Source: Agrobacterium tumefaciens (lineage in GTDB: Bacteria; Pseudomonadota; Alphaproteobacteria; Rhizobiales; Rhizobiaceae). Taken from it: 64,000 nucleotides of DNA. The position numbers and the translations under genes are program-made. The number at the start of each line of letters is the position of its first letter. Position 1 is the first letter of the stretch. Of this stretch, positions 28,546 through 37,169 are shown one piece after another. Location: the NCBI RefSeq assembly GCF_013318015.2, contig NZ_CP115846.1, positions 124,001-188,000 on the forward strand. Direction: 5' to 3'. Below the pieces are notes generated by a model. It did not search any database. It saw only the letters and a program-made list of their open reading frames with translations, and was not told the DNA's origin.

Positions 28546-28562
28546 GGGTCTTTCCTTTTCCT

Positions 28563-30116
28563 TCACTGGTAATAGGAGCCACCGCGGATGTTGGTGTGCG
28601 GCGGGGTGGGTTTTGCCGAATCGATCTGGGGTTTGGTCCGATCGAGACCGGATTTGAGAATGGCGGCGACAGAGGAATAGGTGATGGAGTTTATGACCAG
28701 CGCCCGCTCACAAGCCGCTTCCAGGCGATCCGTCTCATAACGGCGGGCAAGGGACAGAATGCCGAAAGCCGAGCGATATCCCTGTTCGGGATGAGGACGA
28801 TCGCGCATCACCCGCTCGACCAGAATGGCAGTGTTCACCCCGATCCTTGCGGCTTGGTTCAAAAGTGATGCCGGCGTCGTGTTGGCATAACGCTGGTGGG
28901 ATTTGGGCATGTGCTCGTTGATTGTGACATGCCCGGATCGCTGAGAACGCCTGATATGGCTGGCAATCCGCTTGTGATCGAGGAATATCTCGACCACCCG
29001 ATGGGTAAGACGCACATCAACTTGTCGGCCGATCAAGCGATGCGGCACAGAGTAGAATGTCTTGTCGACTTCGACGTGGTAATCGGGATGGACCTTTGCC
29101 GATTTCCATTCCGCATAGTCGAATGGCGTCGCTGGCAGCGGCGCAAGCGCCTTTCTCTCCACCTCCTCGAACAGATCTCGGCGCGACTTGCCGATATGGC
29201 GCATCGGGCGGTTGTTCAAGTCGTCAAGCAGAACCGAGATCGCGGCGTTTAGATCAGACACGCTGAAGAAGCGCCGGTTTCTGAGGCGAGCCAGTATCCA
29301 ACGCTCGACGATCAGCACGGCGCCTTCGACCTTGGCTTTGTCACGCGGCTTGCGGCTTCTGGTCGGCAGGATGGTCGTATCATAATGTTCGGCCATGGCA
29401 GCGAAGGTGGCGTTGAGCGTGGGCTCGAACCACAGAGCCTTGGCAACGCCTGCCTTCAGATTGTCGCACACGATCGCCTTCGGGACGCCGCCGAAGAAGC
29501 TCAGTGCGCGTTCCTGACCCTCGATCCAGTCCGGCAGTTTCTGGCTGAAGCTGGCATAAGCGAATGTCAGTGACGAGGCGGGAAGCATCGCCACGAAGAT
29601 TTGCGCAGAGTGGATGACGCCGGTCGAAGGGTCGGTGATGGGGATGGTGTGGCCGGCGTAATCCGTCTGCATCACCGCGCCCGCCTCATGGCGGTTGCGG
29701 AAGGTTGCGTGAGCGCGGCGTTCGAAGGCGGCAAAACGGTCGCAGAACCATGTGTAGCCGTAGCCGTCGGGATGGCTCGCCCTGTATTCCTGCCACAGCA
29801 GCGTCAGCGTCACACCCTTGCGCTTCAGCTCGGCAGAAACGGACCGCCAATCCGGCTCGACCAGGTCTTGTGGCGGTCGACCAACCCGCCGGAAGAGATG
29901 TCGCTCCAGCGCGGCATCGTCATCGAGACCCGCAGGTAACGGCCAGACCGAAAGGCCGGTCTCCTTCGCTCGCAGCAGATACGTCGCCACAGAGGTTTTG
30001 CTGATCTTCAGGCGTTCCGAAACGGCGCGAACCGAAAGGCCCTGTTCATGCGTCAGCCGCAGTATCGATCGAATGTCTTTCACTGTCGTTCGTCTCGCTT
30101 GCTTCCGTCTTGGCAT
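28563..30116 (-). CDS. istA: IS21-family transposase IstA
   Basis: This is a 517-residue DDE transposase. The N-terminus is [20 protein letters not shown], with a helix-turn-helix [21 protein letters not shown]. The catalytic core has Asp in [12 protein letters not shown], Asp in [14 protein letters not shown] and Glu in [18 protein letters not shown] 30114-30116 is preceded by GAGAGGGG; a longer reading from TTG at 30146 is less likely. Complete and in frame, so probably functional. Confidence 0.93.
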   Translation of the reverse strand: MPRRKQARRTTVKDIRSILRLTHEQGLSVRAVSERLKISKTSVATYLLRAKETGLSVWPLPAGLDDDAALERHLFRRVGRPPQDLVEPDWRSVSAELKRKGVTLTLLWQEYRASHPDGYGYTWFCDRFAAFERRAHATFRNRHEAGAVMQTDYAGHTIPITDPSTGVIHSAQIFVAMLPASSLTFAYASFSQKLPDWIEGQERALSFFGGVPKAIVCDNLKAGVAKALWFEPTLNATFAAMAEHYDTTILPTRSRKPRDKAKVEGAVLIVERWILARLRNRRFFSVSDLNAAISVLLDDLNNRPMRHIGKSRRDLFEEVERKALAPLPATPFDYAEWKSAKVHPDYHVEVDKTFYSVPHRLIGRQVDVRLTHRVVEIFLDHKRIASHIRRSQRSGHVTINEHMPKSHQRYANTTPASLLNQAARIGVNTAILVERVMRDRPHPEQGYRSAFGILSLARRYETDRLEAACERALVINSITYSSVAAILKSGLDRTKPQIDSAKPTPPHTNIRGGSYYQ

Positions 30117-30289
30117 GGCCCCTCTCAACCGATGATGAGGAGGCAATCTGCCAGAACGGCGCTTGCGAAAATCGACCTAAATCTGCATCCGAGACTGTCT
30201 CGGAATTAGCGGAATCGCTGTCCCGTATTTACTGAAATCGCTGTCCGCGAATTACCGGAAGCGCTGTCCCGAGATTAGTGAAACACGCA

Positions 30290-30877
30290 TTCCGCCTTCT
30301 TCAGCACCGCCGTGAAGTCCACCGAGGTAAATTGCGAGCCTTGGTCGGTATTGAATATGTCGGGTTTGCCATAAAGGGCCAGCGCTTCCTCGACCGCTTC
30401 GATGCAGAAGGCTGCTTCCATCGTGATCGACAATCGCCACGACAAAACCCTCCGGCTAAACCAGTCCACGACGGCGCAGAGATAGACAAAGCCGCGAGCC
30501 ATCGGAATATATGTCAGGTCCATCGCCCAGACCTGGTTGGGCCTTGTGACCGCCAGTTTGCGCAGAAGATAGGGATAGATTTTGTGCCCAGGTGCCGGTT
30601 TGGATGTGTTCGGGCGGCGGTAGATAGCTTCGATGCCCATCTTCTTCATCAGTGTGGCGATGTGCAACCGCCCAGCTTCCAGCCCTTCTCCCCTCAAGAG
30701 CCCTTGCAACATTCGACTTCCGGCAAACGGGTAGTCGAGATGCAGTTGGTCGATCCGGCGCATCAGGGCAAGATCGCCGTCAGGCACTGGACGAGGCAGA
30801 TAATAGACACTGCCACGGCTGAAGCCGAGAAGCTTGGCCTGGCGCACGACGGATAGCTTATGCTGGCGGTCGATCAT
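30290..30877 (-). pseudogene. IS3-family OrfB, N-terminal part (split by IS21)
   Basis: From ATG 30877, which overlaps the orfA stop: MIDRQHKLSVVRQAKLLGFS, the HTH_21 segment DYPFAGSRMLQGLLRGEGLE, and integrase-core strands with the first two catalytic Asp, VWAMDLTYIPMARG and IFNTDQGSQFTS. The IS21 insertion falls between the second Asp and the catalytic Glu. The frame then runs a few bases into IS21 sequence. Confidence 0.92.
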
Positions 30878-31185
30878 TTCTTTCCGCCCAGCAATCCCGC
30901 CTTGCCGAGCGCACCGGATAAAAAATCATTCTCCAGCGTCAGCTCCCCGATCTTGGCGTGCAGCGTTTTGACATCGACGGTTGGACCCGCCGGTTCCGTC
31001 TTCGCTTCATCGCCAAAAACGCCTGTCGCCCCCTCAAGGAGCTGCTCTTTCCACTGCTTGATCTGGTTGGCGTGCACGTCAAACTGCTGGGACAGTTCCA
31101 CCAGCGTCTGCTCGCCTCGAATGGCGGCGAGCGCCACTTTTGCCTTGAAAGCCGGGCTGTGGTTCCGGCGCGGTCGTCTCGTCAT
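30874..31185 (-). CDS. IS3-family OrfA (helix-turn-helix protein)
   Basis: This is a 103-residue protein MTRRPRRNHSPAFKAKVALA, then IRGEQTLVELSQQFDVHANQ and IKQWKEQLLEG, the standard IS3 OrfA DNA-binding domain, followed by a leucine-zipper-like coil (LHAKIGELTLENDFLSGAL). ATG 31185 is chosen over an upstream start. In IS3 elements a programmed frameshift joins OrfA and OrfB; the overlap here is ATGA. OrfA alone cannot transpose the element. Confidence 0.88.
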   Translation of the reverse strand: MTRRPRRNHSPAFKAKVALAAIRGEQTLVELSQQFDVHANQIKQWKEQLLEGATGVFGDEAKTEPAGPTVDVKTLHAKIGELTLENDFLSGALGKAGLLGGKK

Positions 31186-31250
31186 GGTATCTCCTGTTCC
31201 CGGCATCTAAGCCGAAGTCAGGCAGAAATTCCACTTATCCCCCCTGTACA

Positions 31251-31510
31251 GATTTCCCGAGCCAGCTCTGCTTCCGGGACCTCGCGCGTTTGACGACCGG
31301 ATCGAGCGCTTCGAACTTCTTGTCGAAGTAGGTTGATTGCTATTGGCGATGATAGTTGGTCACGGCGGTGATGTGCCTGTGCTGGATATGAAGGTAGGCA
31401 TAGCCGGTGAAGCCGAAATGGTCGGCGATGTCCGCCAGCCCGGTCTTCAGGATGCACTCATCGCCTTCGATCGCGGCAAGATCAGTCAGCTTGTCCAGCC
31501 AGTGCTGCAT
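31251..31510 (-). pseudogene. traR: traR/trlR-like quorum-sensing regulator, nonsense-mutated and truncated
   Basis: The minus-strand frame from ATG 31510 reads [56 protein letters not shown], then TAG (31340-31342), and continues in frame QSTYFDKKFEALDPVVKRAR. This is TraR, with the Trp codon after YHRQ turned into amber. Likeness to TraR ends at the RSRK segment, where the IS3-family element begins. The acyl-homoserine-lactone pocket is half gone and the LuxR-type DNA-binding domain is missing. In octopine plasmids a truncated traR copy (trlR) is likewise found with mannopine transport genes. Confidence 0.9.
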
Positions 31511-31607
31511 TCTTCATCTCCATATGAGTGTTGTCGGCATCTTTGCGGTAAACTATCCGCGCCGACAGTCCGCAGCTCCCCAATGGCGTTTAAAAGGCAT
31601 TATCCAT

Positions 31608-32429
31608 TTACCCCTTTGTCTGTTTAGGTTGAAATTTCTGCGCCAGAAGCAGGAGGATGACGGACACGGCAACCATGCATGTCGAGATTGCCGCAATTGT
31701 TGGATCGACCTGGTCACGCAAAGCGTTGAACATCTTCCTGTTGAGTGTTCCGCCTGTGCCTGTCGAGATGAACATCGCTACGATCACCTCGTCGAGGGAA
31801 ACATAGAACGCAAACAGGGCTGAGGTGATGACCGAGAATTTGATCTGAGGCAGCGTCACTGTGAAGAATGCCCGGACGCGAGATGCGCCAAGGCTTCTTG
31901 CGGCCATCTCCTGGTTCAAATCGTAGGACGTCAGGCCGGCCGTTACGACGATGAACACAAATGGTATCGCCAGCATGGTGTGAGCCAGAACCAGGCCGAA
32001 CGTCGTGTTGACCAAACCCAGTCTGGAAAAAACGAAGAGTGACCCGATGGCCACCAAGATGCTCGGTACAGACAGTGGAAGTATGAAAAGTCCGGAAAGT
32101 GGCGTTCTGAATCTCGCAGTGCCGACCCAGGTCCCGTAAGCGGCTGCGGTACCGATTGTCGTTGCAAAGATTGAAGTTAGAAAAGCTGCCCGCAAGGACA
32201 CGAGCGTTGCCCGCATCCATTCGGAGGATCCGAAATAGTTCTGGTACCATTTCAACGACAGGGCTTTCGGCGGAAACTCTAGATACTGCGAATCCGAGAA
32301 GGACATTGGAATGACGATCAGTGTCGGGACCAGTAGAAATATGAGGCCCAAGGCGCCGATCGCATACAGCCATAGGCGGTCAACGTTTCTGATCTGCGTA
32401 GGTGTAACCGTTCGTGTGAACCAATTCAT
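31608..32429 (-). CDS. Opine ABC transporter permease, second subunit (mannopine type)
   Basis: This is a 273-residue inner-membrane permease of the PotC/AfuB type. ATG 32429 overlaps the stop of the preceding permease by four bases. The N-terminal span is LWLYAIGALGLIFLLVPTLI. The EAA loop is AARSLGASRVRAFFTVTLPQ (about 175-194), and about six spans are visible. Last gene of a four-gene operon (binding protein, ATPase, two permeases). The adjacent trlR-like remnant suggests equivalence to the mot mannopine transporter of octopine plasmids. Confidence 0.85.
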   Translation of the reverse strand: MNWFTRTVTPTQIRNVDRLWLYAIGALGLIFLLVPTLIVIPMSFSDSQYLEFPPKALSLKWYQNYFGSSEWMRATLVSLRAAFLTSIFATTIGTAAAYGTWVGTARFRTPLSGLFILPLSVPSILVAIGSLFVFSRLGLVNTTFGLVLAHTMLAIPFVFIVVTAGLTSYDLNQEMAARSLGASRVRAFFTVTLPQIKFSVITSALFAFYVSLDEVIVAMFISTGTGGTLNRKMFNALRDQVDPTIAAISTCMVAVSVILLLLAQKFQPKQTKG

Positions 32430-33331
32430 TTCGATCCCCCAAACCGATTTCTGCTCCAGTAGGCCAAGCCAAGAAGCACGGCTGTAACCAGAATAAGAAC
32501 TACGCCCAGAGCGCTCGCCGCGCCCCAGCTTGAGTAAATGCGAACGTTTGCGTCGATCCGCATTGCGACCATGATTACTTTTCCTCCGCCGAGAACCGCG
32601 GGAGTGACGTAAAAGCCAAGGCAAAGCACAAACACAATCAGCGCGCCTGACGAAAGGCCAGGCAAGGAGAGGGGGAAGAAAACGTCCCGGAATGCTCTGG
32701 ACGGTTTGGCGCCGAGATTGGAGGCGGCGTACATGAGATTGGCATCCACCGCCTTCATGGATCCGTATAGAGGCAGAATAAGAAACGGCAGCATCACCTG
32801 GACCATGCCGATCAAAGTCCCCGTAAGGTTGTTCGCCAATGGAAGCGGATCGGTGACAACACCGAGGTGCACGAGTGTATTGTTAATAATCCCTTTGCTC
32901 TGGAGAAGGGCGAGCCAGGCATAGGTTCTCACCAGGACCGGCGTCCACAGGGGCATAAGGACGCCGAGCATAACGATGCCGGCCACACTTGCGGGCAGCT
33001 GAGACAGGAGATAGGCGTGGGGATAACCGATTATGACGACGATCGCCGTCGTCAGAAATGCGACGATGAATGTTGTGGCGAAAATCCTTCCATAAATGCC
33101 GCTCTCGAATAGCCTGGTGTAATTCTCAAAACTGAAACCTCCGTCTTCGCCAACGAAAGACAGGTACGTCATGACCCCGAGCGGGACCAGAAGTGCGACA
33201 AGTAGTACCAGCGTTGCGGGCAGGGTCAGGCCAACCAGCTTTCGCGCTTCCTTTCGCTGGTCGGTCCGCAAAGCCCTGCGATTGAGTTCGCTGCGATCAG
33301 GATATTCTGGAGTTACAAAAGAGGTTGTCAT
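32426..33331 (-). CDS. Opine ABC transporter permease, first subunit (mannopine type)
   Basis: This is a 301-residue permease of the PotB type. ATG 33331 lies four bases after the ATPase stop; the longer upstream reading is inside the ATPase gene and is dropped. Spans begin at LTLPATLVLLVALLVPLGVM. The EAA motif region is AASNLGAKPSRAFRDVFFPL (about 205-224). It would form the channel with the 31608 product. Confidence 0.87.
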   Translation of the reverse strand: MTTSFVTPEYPDRSELNRRALRTDQRKEARKLVGLTLPATLVLLVALLVPLGVMTYLSFVGEDGGFSFENYTRLFESGIYGRIFATTFIVAFLTTAIVVIIGYPHAYLLSQLPASVAGIVMLGVLMPLWTPVLVRTYAWLALLQSKGIINNTLVHLGVVTDPLPLANNLTGTLIGMVQVMLPFLILPLYGSMKAVDANLMYAASNLGAKPSRAFRDVFFPLSLPGLSSGALIVFVLCLGFYVTPAVLGGGKVIMVAMRIDANVRIYSSWGAASALGVVLILVTAVLLGLAYWSRNRFGGSK

Positions 33332-33335
33332 CGTC

Positions 33336-34445
33336 TCATTCTCCCGCCACGATCCGGGTTTCGCTAGGGTGAAGGCCGAGAATGATTTGATCATTGACGT
33401 GGGGAAGAATGGATCTATTGCTTTCCCGCAGGTTTCGACGGACCTGTATCAGATCGCCTGTCGTCAGTTTGACCTGTATCAGGCAGCTCTCTCCTTGGAA
33501 CAAGATCTTCTCAACGGTCCCATCAAAGGAATTGTAGGAGGAACGATCTTCGTCACGAATGAAATCAAGCTTCTCTGGACGAAGCACGAGCAGATGGCGA
33601 GCGACACCTTCCTTGTTGGCCGTTGGCGCCACTATCTGCTTGCCGTGAAAGGAGAACGACGTTCCGTCGTGATCGAGCGCGAGGAAGGAGGATTCGCCCA
33701 TAAACGATGCGACGAACTCGGAGTTTGGCTCGGAGTAGAGAGTCTCTGAGGTATCGACCTGGGCAATCTTGCCATTCCGCAGTACGGCAATGCGGTCTGA
33801 CATCGTCAAAGCCTCCCGCTGATCATGCGTCACAAGAACCGTGGTCATGCCGAGTTGCTCATGCATGTTGCGCAACTCCAATTGCATGAGCTCCCGGAGG
33901 TTCTTGTCGAGCGCAGATAGCGGCTCGTCCATGAGGAGGATTTTCGGTTTGAAGACGATCGCCCGAGCGAGAGCAATCCGTTGCCGTTGGCCGCCCGAGA
34001 GTTCGGAAATCTTTCTGTGTCCGTAACCACCCAGCTGGACCGTTTCAAGTACGCCTTGAACTTTGGATTTTATCGTCGCTCGATCTTCACCTCGGATTTT
34101 CAAAGGATATCCGATGTTCGCTTCGACGCTCATGTGCGGGAAAAGCGCATAGTTTTGGAACATCATCCCCACCCGCCGAAGATGAGGTGCCTTTAAGACC
34201 ACCTCCTCTTCCCCAAACTTCAAAGATCCGAGATCAGGGCGTATGAAGCCGGCGAGCGTCATAAGGAGCGTCGTCTTGCCAGATCCGGAAGGACCCAGCA
34301 ATGTCAGGAATTCCCCACTTTTGATATGGAGATTGATGTCCGACAGAACTTGAAGAGCGCCGTAAGATTTTGTTACGCCCGCGACCGTAATCGGAAGCGA
34401 AGACGGTTGTAGTCTGTCGTTGGTAGATTCTGATTTTGTTTGCAT
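33336..34445 (-). CDS. Opine ABC transporter ATP-binding subunit (mannopine type)
   Basis: This is a 369-residue PotA-like ATPase. ATG 34445 has GAAGGA seven bases upstream. Walker A is LLGPSGSGKTTLLMTLAG, Q-loop MMFQNYALFPH, signature [16 protein letters not shown], Walker B ILLMDEPLSALD, H-loop VLVTHDQREALT. A C-terminal TOBE-type regulatory domain follows (VLRPEKLDFIRDEDR). Energises import of the opine. Confidence 0.9.
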   Translation of the reverse strand: MQTKSESTNDRLQPSSLPITVAGVTKSYGALQVLSDINLHIKSGEFLTLLGPSGSGKTTLLMTLAGFIRPDLGSLKFGEEEVVLKAPHLRRVGMMFQNYALFPHMSVEANIGYPLKIRGEDRATIKSKVQGVLETVQLGGYGHRKISELSGGQRQRIALARAIVFKPKILLMDEPLSALDKNLRELMQLELRNMHEQLGMTTVLVTHDQREALTMSDRIAVLRNGKIAQVDTSETLYSEPNSEFVASFMGESSFLALDHDGTSFSFHGKQIVAPTANKEGVARHLLVLRPEKLDFIRDEDRSSYNSFDGTVEKILFQGESCLIQVKLTTGDLIQVRRNLRESNRSILPHVNDQIILGLHPSETRIVAGE

Positions 34446-34530
34446 GTTCGATCCTTCATCGGGACAACTGCGCATCTTCATTCGACTGGCTATTCGGCTG
34501 CCACAAAGTGCGGCGAATGAAGCTGGAGAC

Positions 34531-34555
34531 CCAGCCCTTTGGAATAAAGGGCTGG
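34531..34555 (-). terminator. Intercistronic hairpin after the binding-protein gene
   Basis: CCAGCCCTTT and AAAGGGCTGG form a perfect 10-bp stem around GGAAT, 13 bases past the stop of the binding-protein gene and before the ATPase. Such hairpins usually reduce read-through and protect the upstream message, so that binding protein is made in excess over the membrane subunits. Confidence 0.7.
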
Positions 34556-34568
34556 ACAGGGTCAGCAG

Positions 34569-35624
34569 TCAGCGTGAGCGGACGTTGTCGTAAGCTTCCG
34601 AGGCCCACTTTGCGTACTTCGCCCAGAAATTCGGATCGACTGAGTACTGGACAGCGACATTTTCCGGAGCGGACGCCATCGTCGCCATCTTTTCAGGCGT
34701 ATACTTCGCCAGGTCATACGCCTTCATGTTTGCCGGAGCCGTTGCGAACGAGTTCGGAAGATCCTTCTGATACTCGGCTTTAGACATTTCCTTCAAAAAG
34801 CGCATGGCTGCATCGCGATGCGGAGCGCCTTTCACAACGGCATAACCGTCGGTACCGAGCTGCGCGTCGTTGAAGGTGTAGGCAAAGCTCGCACCATCGT
34901 TGATCGCACCCTGTACGCGACCGCCCCAGGTGATGATCATGTCCACTTCGCCGTCCTTGATCAGCTGCGCTGCTTGTGCACCGCTTTCCCACCACACGGA
35001 CACACTTGGCGCGAGCTCTGTCAGCTTGGCGATAGATGCCTTGCGGCCTTCTTCGGTCGAGAGAAACTCGTAAACCTTGTCACGAGGGGTCCCCAATGCC
35101 AATGCTGCGGCTTCGATCATGCCCACCGGCTGGTTCCAGAGAGCCCGCTTGCCCGGGAATTTCTTGACGTCGAAGAAGTCAGCCATCGATTTCGGGCCGT
35201 TGTCGCCGTAAGTTTTCTTGTTCCAGGCGATGAGTGTCGAGTAATTGCTGTTGGCCACGAAGTTGTCTGTGACAGAGCCCGGGGGGAAGTCAGCTTTGTT
35301 GACGACGTCAGGATCCAGCTTCTCAAGGACACCAGCGGCCTTTGCCTGCGGTTCGTCAGCAATACCAATCTGGATTATATCCCAGGTCACGGAACCAGAT
35401 TCGACCTGTGCGCGGGCCTCAGCCCAATTCTGAAAAGTGTCTTGGGTGTAAGTAATATTTAGAGCTTTGGCCGCAGGCGCCCAAAGCGCCTTGTCCTGCG
35501 CTTCCTGCCATCCGCCACCCGATGACGCAATCACAACGTCAGCTGCGAAAGCGGCTGAATACGTGCCGAGAGCCAGGATGGTCGACACGGCGGCTGCGAC
35601 TTGGATCAATCTTGTCTTTCTCAT
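34569..35624 (-). CDS. Opine periplasmic binding protein (mannopine type)
   Basis: This is a 351-residue PotD-type binding protein. The start at MRKTRLIQV (35624) has AAGGGG seven bases upstream; an ATG two codons earlier is too close to the site. Signal peptide LIQVAAAVSTILALGTYSAAFAA, probably cut after AFA. The mature part starts DVVIASSGGGWQEAQDKALW and has TWGGRVQGAIN and the C-terminal NFWAKYAKWASEAY. First gene of the transporter operon. Relatives bind polyamines and mannityl opines; mannopine is inferred from context. Confidence 0.87.
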   Translation of the reverse strand: MRKTRLIQVAAAVSTILALGTYSAAFAADVVIASSGGGWQEAQDKALWAPAAKALNITYTQDTFQNWAEARAQVESGSVTWDIIQIGIADEPQAKAAGVLEKLDPDVVNKADFPPGSVTDNFVANSNYSTLIAWNKKTYGDNGPKSMADFFDVKKFPGKRALWNQPVGMIEAAALALGTPRDKVYEFLSTEEGRKASIAKLTELAPSVSVWWESGAQAAQLIKDGEVDMIITWGGRVQGAINDGASFAYTFNDAQLGTDGYAVVKGAPHRDAAMRFLKEMSKAEYQKDLPNSFATAPANMKAYDLAKYTPEKMATMASAPENVAVQYSVDPNFWAKYAKWASEAYDNVRSR

Positions 35625-35725
35625 TTTCATTCCCCTTTGTTCATAAAGGCGCCATTCGTTTTGAGTACACTGCACACCGGGCGTCGATCGGAGAACAGCC
35701 GTCTAGACCACCAGAGCAGACGTGC

Positions 35726-36625
35726 TTATGCAGCTCGGCCGACGGCAGTTTTCGATTTCGCTTCAAGCTGAAATTGCGTAATCAAAGTGGTAAGGGTGTC
35801 GGCCTCTGCAGCCAGCTCAAGGCTCGCAGCTGTCACTTCCTCCACCATCGCAGCGTTCTGCTGGGCAATGTGATCAATATGGTTGATCGTTGCATTGACT
35901 TCCTGCAGCGCACCAGACTGGTCGTGGCTTGCGCGTGCAATCATTTCGACATGCTGACTGATAATGGCGGTCTGCGCGCTGATCTTCGCCAAAACCGTGC
36001 CGGTTTCCTGGACCGACTGCGAACCAGAGCCGACTTCACTCGTTGATCTGTTGATCAGATCCTTGATTTCTTGAGCAGCAGCAGCCGAGCGCTGCGCCAA
36101 TTCACGGACTTCCATAGCGACGACCGCGAAGCCCTTGCCGGCTTCACCGGCACGGGCGGCTTCGATACCGGCGTTGAGCGCCAGCAAGTTGGTCTGGAAG
36201 GTGATCTCATCAATGACGCCGATAATCTGCTCGATGTGACGCGATGCGCTCTCGATGCGCTCCATTGCATCTATAGCGTTCCTGACAACGCCCGCCGAAA
36301 GGTCAGCGCTTTGCTTTGCCTCCTGAACGATCTGTTCAACATCCCTGACGCGTTCGGCTGAGGAACGGACGGTGGCTGTAATCTTGTCCACTGCCGCTGC
36401 AGTTTCTTCAAGCGAAGCTGCCTGCTGTTCAGTACGCTTGGCAAGATCTGCGGCCGATTGGGCGCCAACGGCAGAGATGCTGATAACAAAAGGGAATACG
36501 AAAAGAAGTACTTTTGCGCGGATGCTGTAACGTGACAACAATTTGTCCACTGCAGAGCAGGAAAGTGGTGCCCGTCTCGCTATAAACCCGGATATAGCGC
36601 CCGTAACCGATCTCAAACTTCTCAT
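35726..36625 (-). CDS. mcpA: Methyl-accepting chemotaxis protein with sensor region deleted
   Basis: The 299-residue protein keeps an N-terminal membrane span ([22 protein letters not shown]) but runs straight into the signalling domain ([20 protein letters not shown]). The usual periplasmic sensor, second span and HAMP domain (about 300 residues) are absent without loss of frame. The kinase-contact hairpin [20 protein letters not shown] with [14 protein letters not shown] is intact. The start MRSLRSV (36625) has GGAGGGG at good spacing. It could still signal constitutively through CheA/CheW, or be inert. In Ti plasmids mcpA lies near traR, whose remnant is at 31251. Confidence 0.85.
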   Translation of the reverse strand: MRSLRSVTGAISGFIARRAPLSCSAVDKLLSRYSIRAKVLLFVFPFVISISAVGAQSAADLAKRTEQQAASLEETAAAVDKITATVRSSAERVRDVEQIVQEAKQSADLSAGVVRNAIDAMERIESASRHIEQIIGVIDEITFQTNLLALNAGIEAARAGEAGKGFAVVAMEVRELAQRSAAAAQEIKDLINRSTSEVGSGSQSVQETGTVLAKISAQTAIISQHVEMIARASHDQSGALQEVNATINHIDHIAQQNAAMVEEVTAASLELAAEADTLTTLITQFQLEAKSKTAVGRAA

Positions 36626-36689
36626 TCCCATCCCCTCCCTGAAAGCGAGCATCACGCTCCGCCCATATCCTGACCGAACTTTTCTCTTT

Positions 36690-36796
36690 GGCGGATAGCG
36701 GCCCCGGTACCCGTAGGGTCCGGGTTACCCTTCGCCGCTCAACTGAGTCTTCACTGGGTAGGCACCTGACTGATCCGGATCAGGCTTCGGTCCGCC
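36690..36796 (-). promoter_or_regulatory. Structured leader upstream of the chemoreceptor, candidate regulatory RNA
   Basis: GGCGGA (36690-36695) pairs with TCCGCC (36791-36796) to close about 107 bases. Inside, GCGGC and GCCGC enclose GGTACCC...GGGTTACC, and CTGATCCGGATCAG is self-complementary. The transcript of the minus-strand gene would begin with this fold about 65 bases before its ATG. I compared it by eye with cyclic-di-GMP, TPP, cobalamin, glycine and SAM-II riboswitch consensus features and found no match. Confidence 0.45.
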
Positions 36797-37169
36797 GTAA
36801 GTGAGCGCGCATGCGCCACCTGCATCCACCCTTGCCGGACCAGCCAGGATTAGTCTGAAAAAGGCATCTCCGAAAACACCCATGGCAAGCTTCCTGTCTC
36901 GGCATTCTCACAGCCTGTCGGTTCTGGCGCGCTTGCCTTTACCGTCGTTGCAGCCACCACCGCCTTCAGACGAAGCGGTCGGTAATTGTCGATGAGATCG
37001 GGCATTTCCTTGCCCGCGTCTTTGCAAGCTTTTGTCACTCCATCTCCTGGCTGATTTCGTTGCTTCAGCTTCATCTGCTGCGGAATGTCCCGCTCAGTTT
37101 CTCTCCGGCTGCCGCCGTCGAATTCCGGCGGCAGCCAAGTTGCCTTGGGAGGCACGAACGAAGAAAGGA
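36797..37169. other. Spacer without a supported gene
   Basis: A 107-codon minus frame at 36850-37173 (Lys/Pro-rich, KQRNQPGDGVTKACKDAGKE) shows no family and could be a remnant. It may hold the transporter operon's end and part of the chemoreceptor promoter. No clear terminator. Confidence 0.4.

Larger units (their letters stand above)
27663..30289 (-). mobile_element. Complete IS21-family insertion sequence (copy 2)
   Basis: The 2,627-bp element starts TGCGT and ends ACGCA. It encodes istA and istB on the minus strand. Each end carries several copies of a TTTCANTAAT..CGGGACAG unit: three at the left (about 27675-27735) and four at the right (about 30190-30285), the multiple IstA binding sites typical of the family. 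The right 181 bases also occur at 1-181, so a second copy flanks the T-DNA on the other side. A 7-bp target duplication (27656, 30290) is intact, and both genes are open, so it may be active. Confidence 0.93.
27371..31250 (-). mobile_element. IS3-family element interrupted by an IS21-family element
   Basis: orfA and orfB of an IS3-type element lie on the minus strand. Candidate ends are TGAACAG at 27371 and CTGTACA ending at 31250, with a better inner match TAAGTGGA.TTTC (27393) against its complement (31225-31237). Without the nested 2,627-bp IS21 element and one 7-bp duplication the element is about 1.2 kb, a normal IS3 size. No target duplication is obvious at the outer ends. Its right end lies inside a traR-like gene and its left side abuts the IS30-like tail, so the insertion may have been followed by deletion. 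Confidence 0.7.

Noticed and set aside
36690..36796. Known riboswitch (cyclic-di-GMP, TPP, cobalamin, glycine or SAM-II class)
   Set aside because: Compared by eye; the conserved loop and junction bases of these classes are not present, so it is kept only as an unclassified structured leader.
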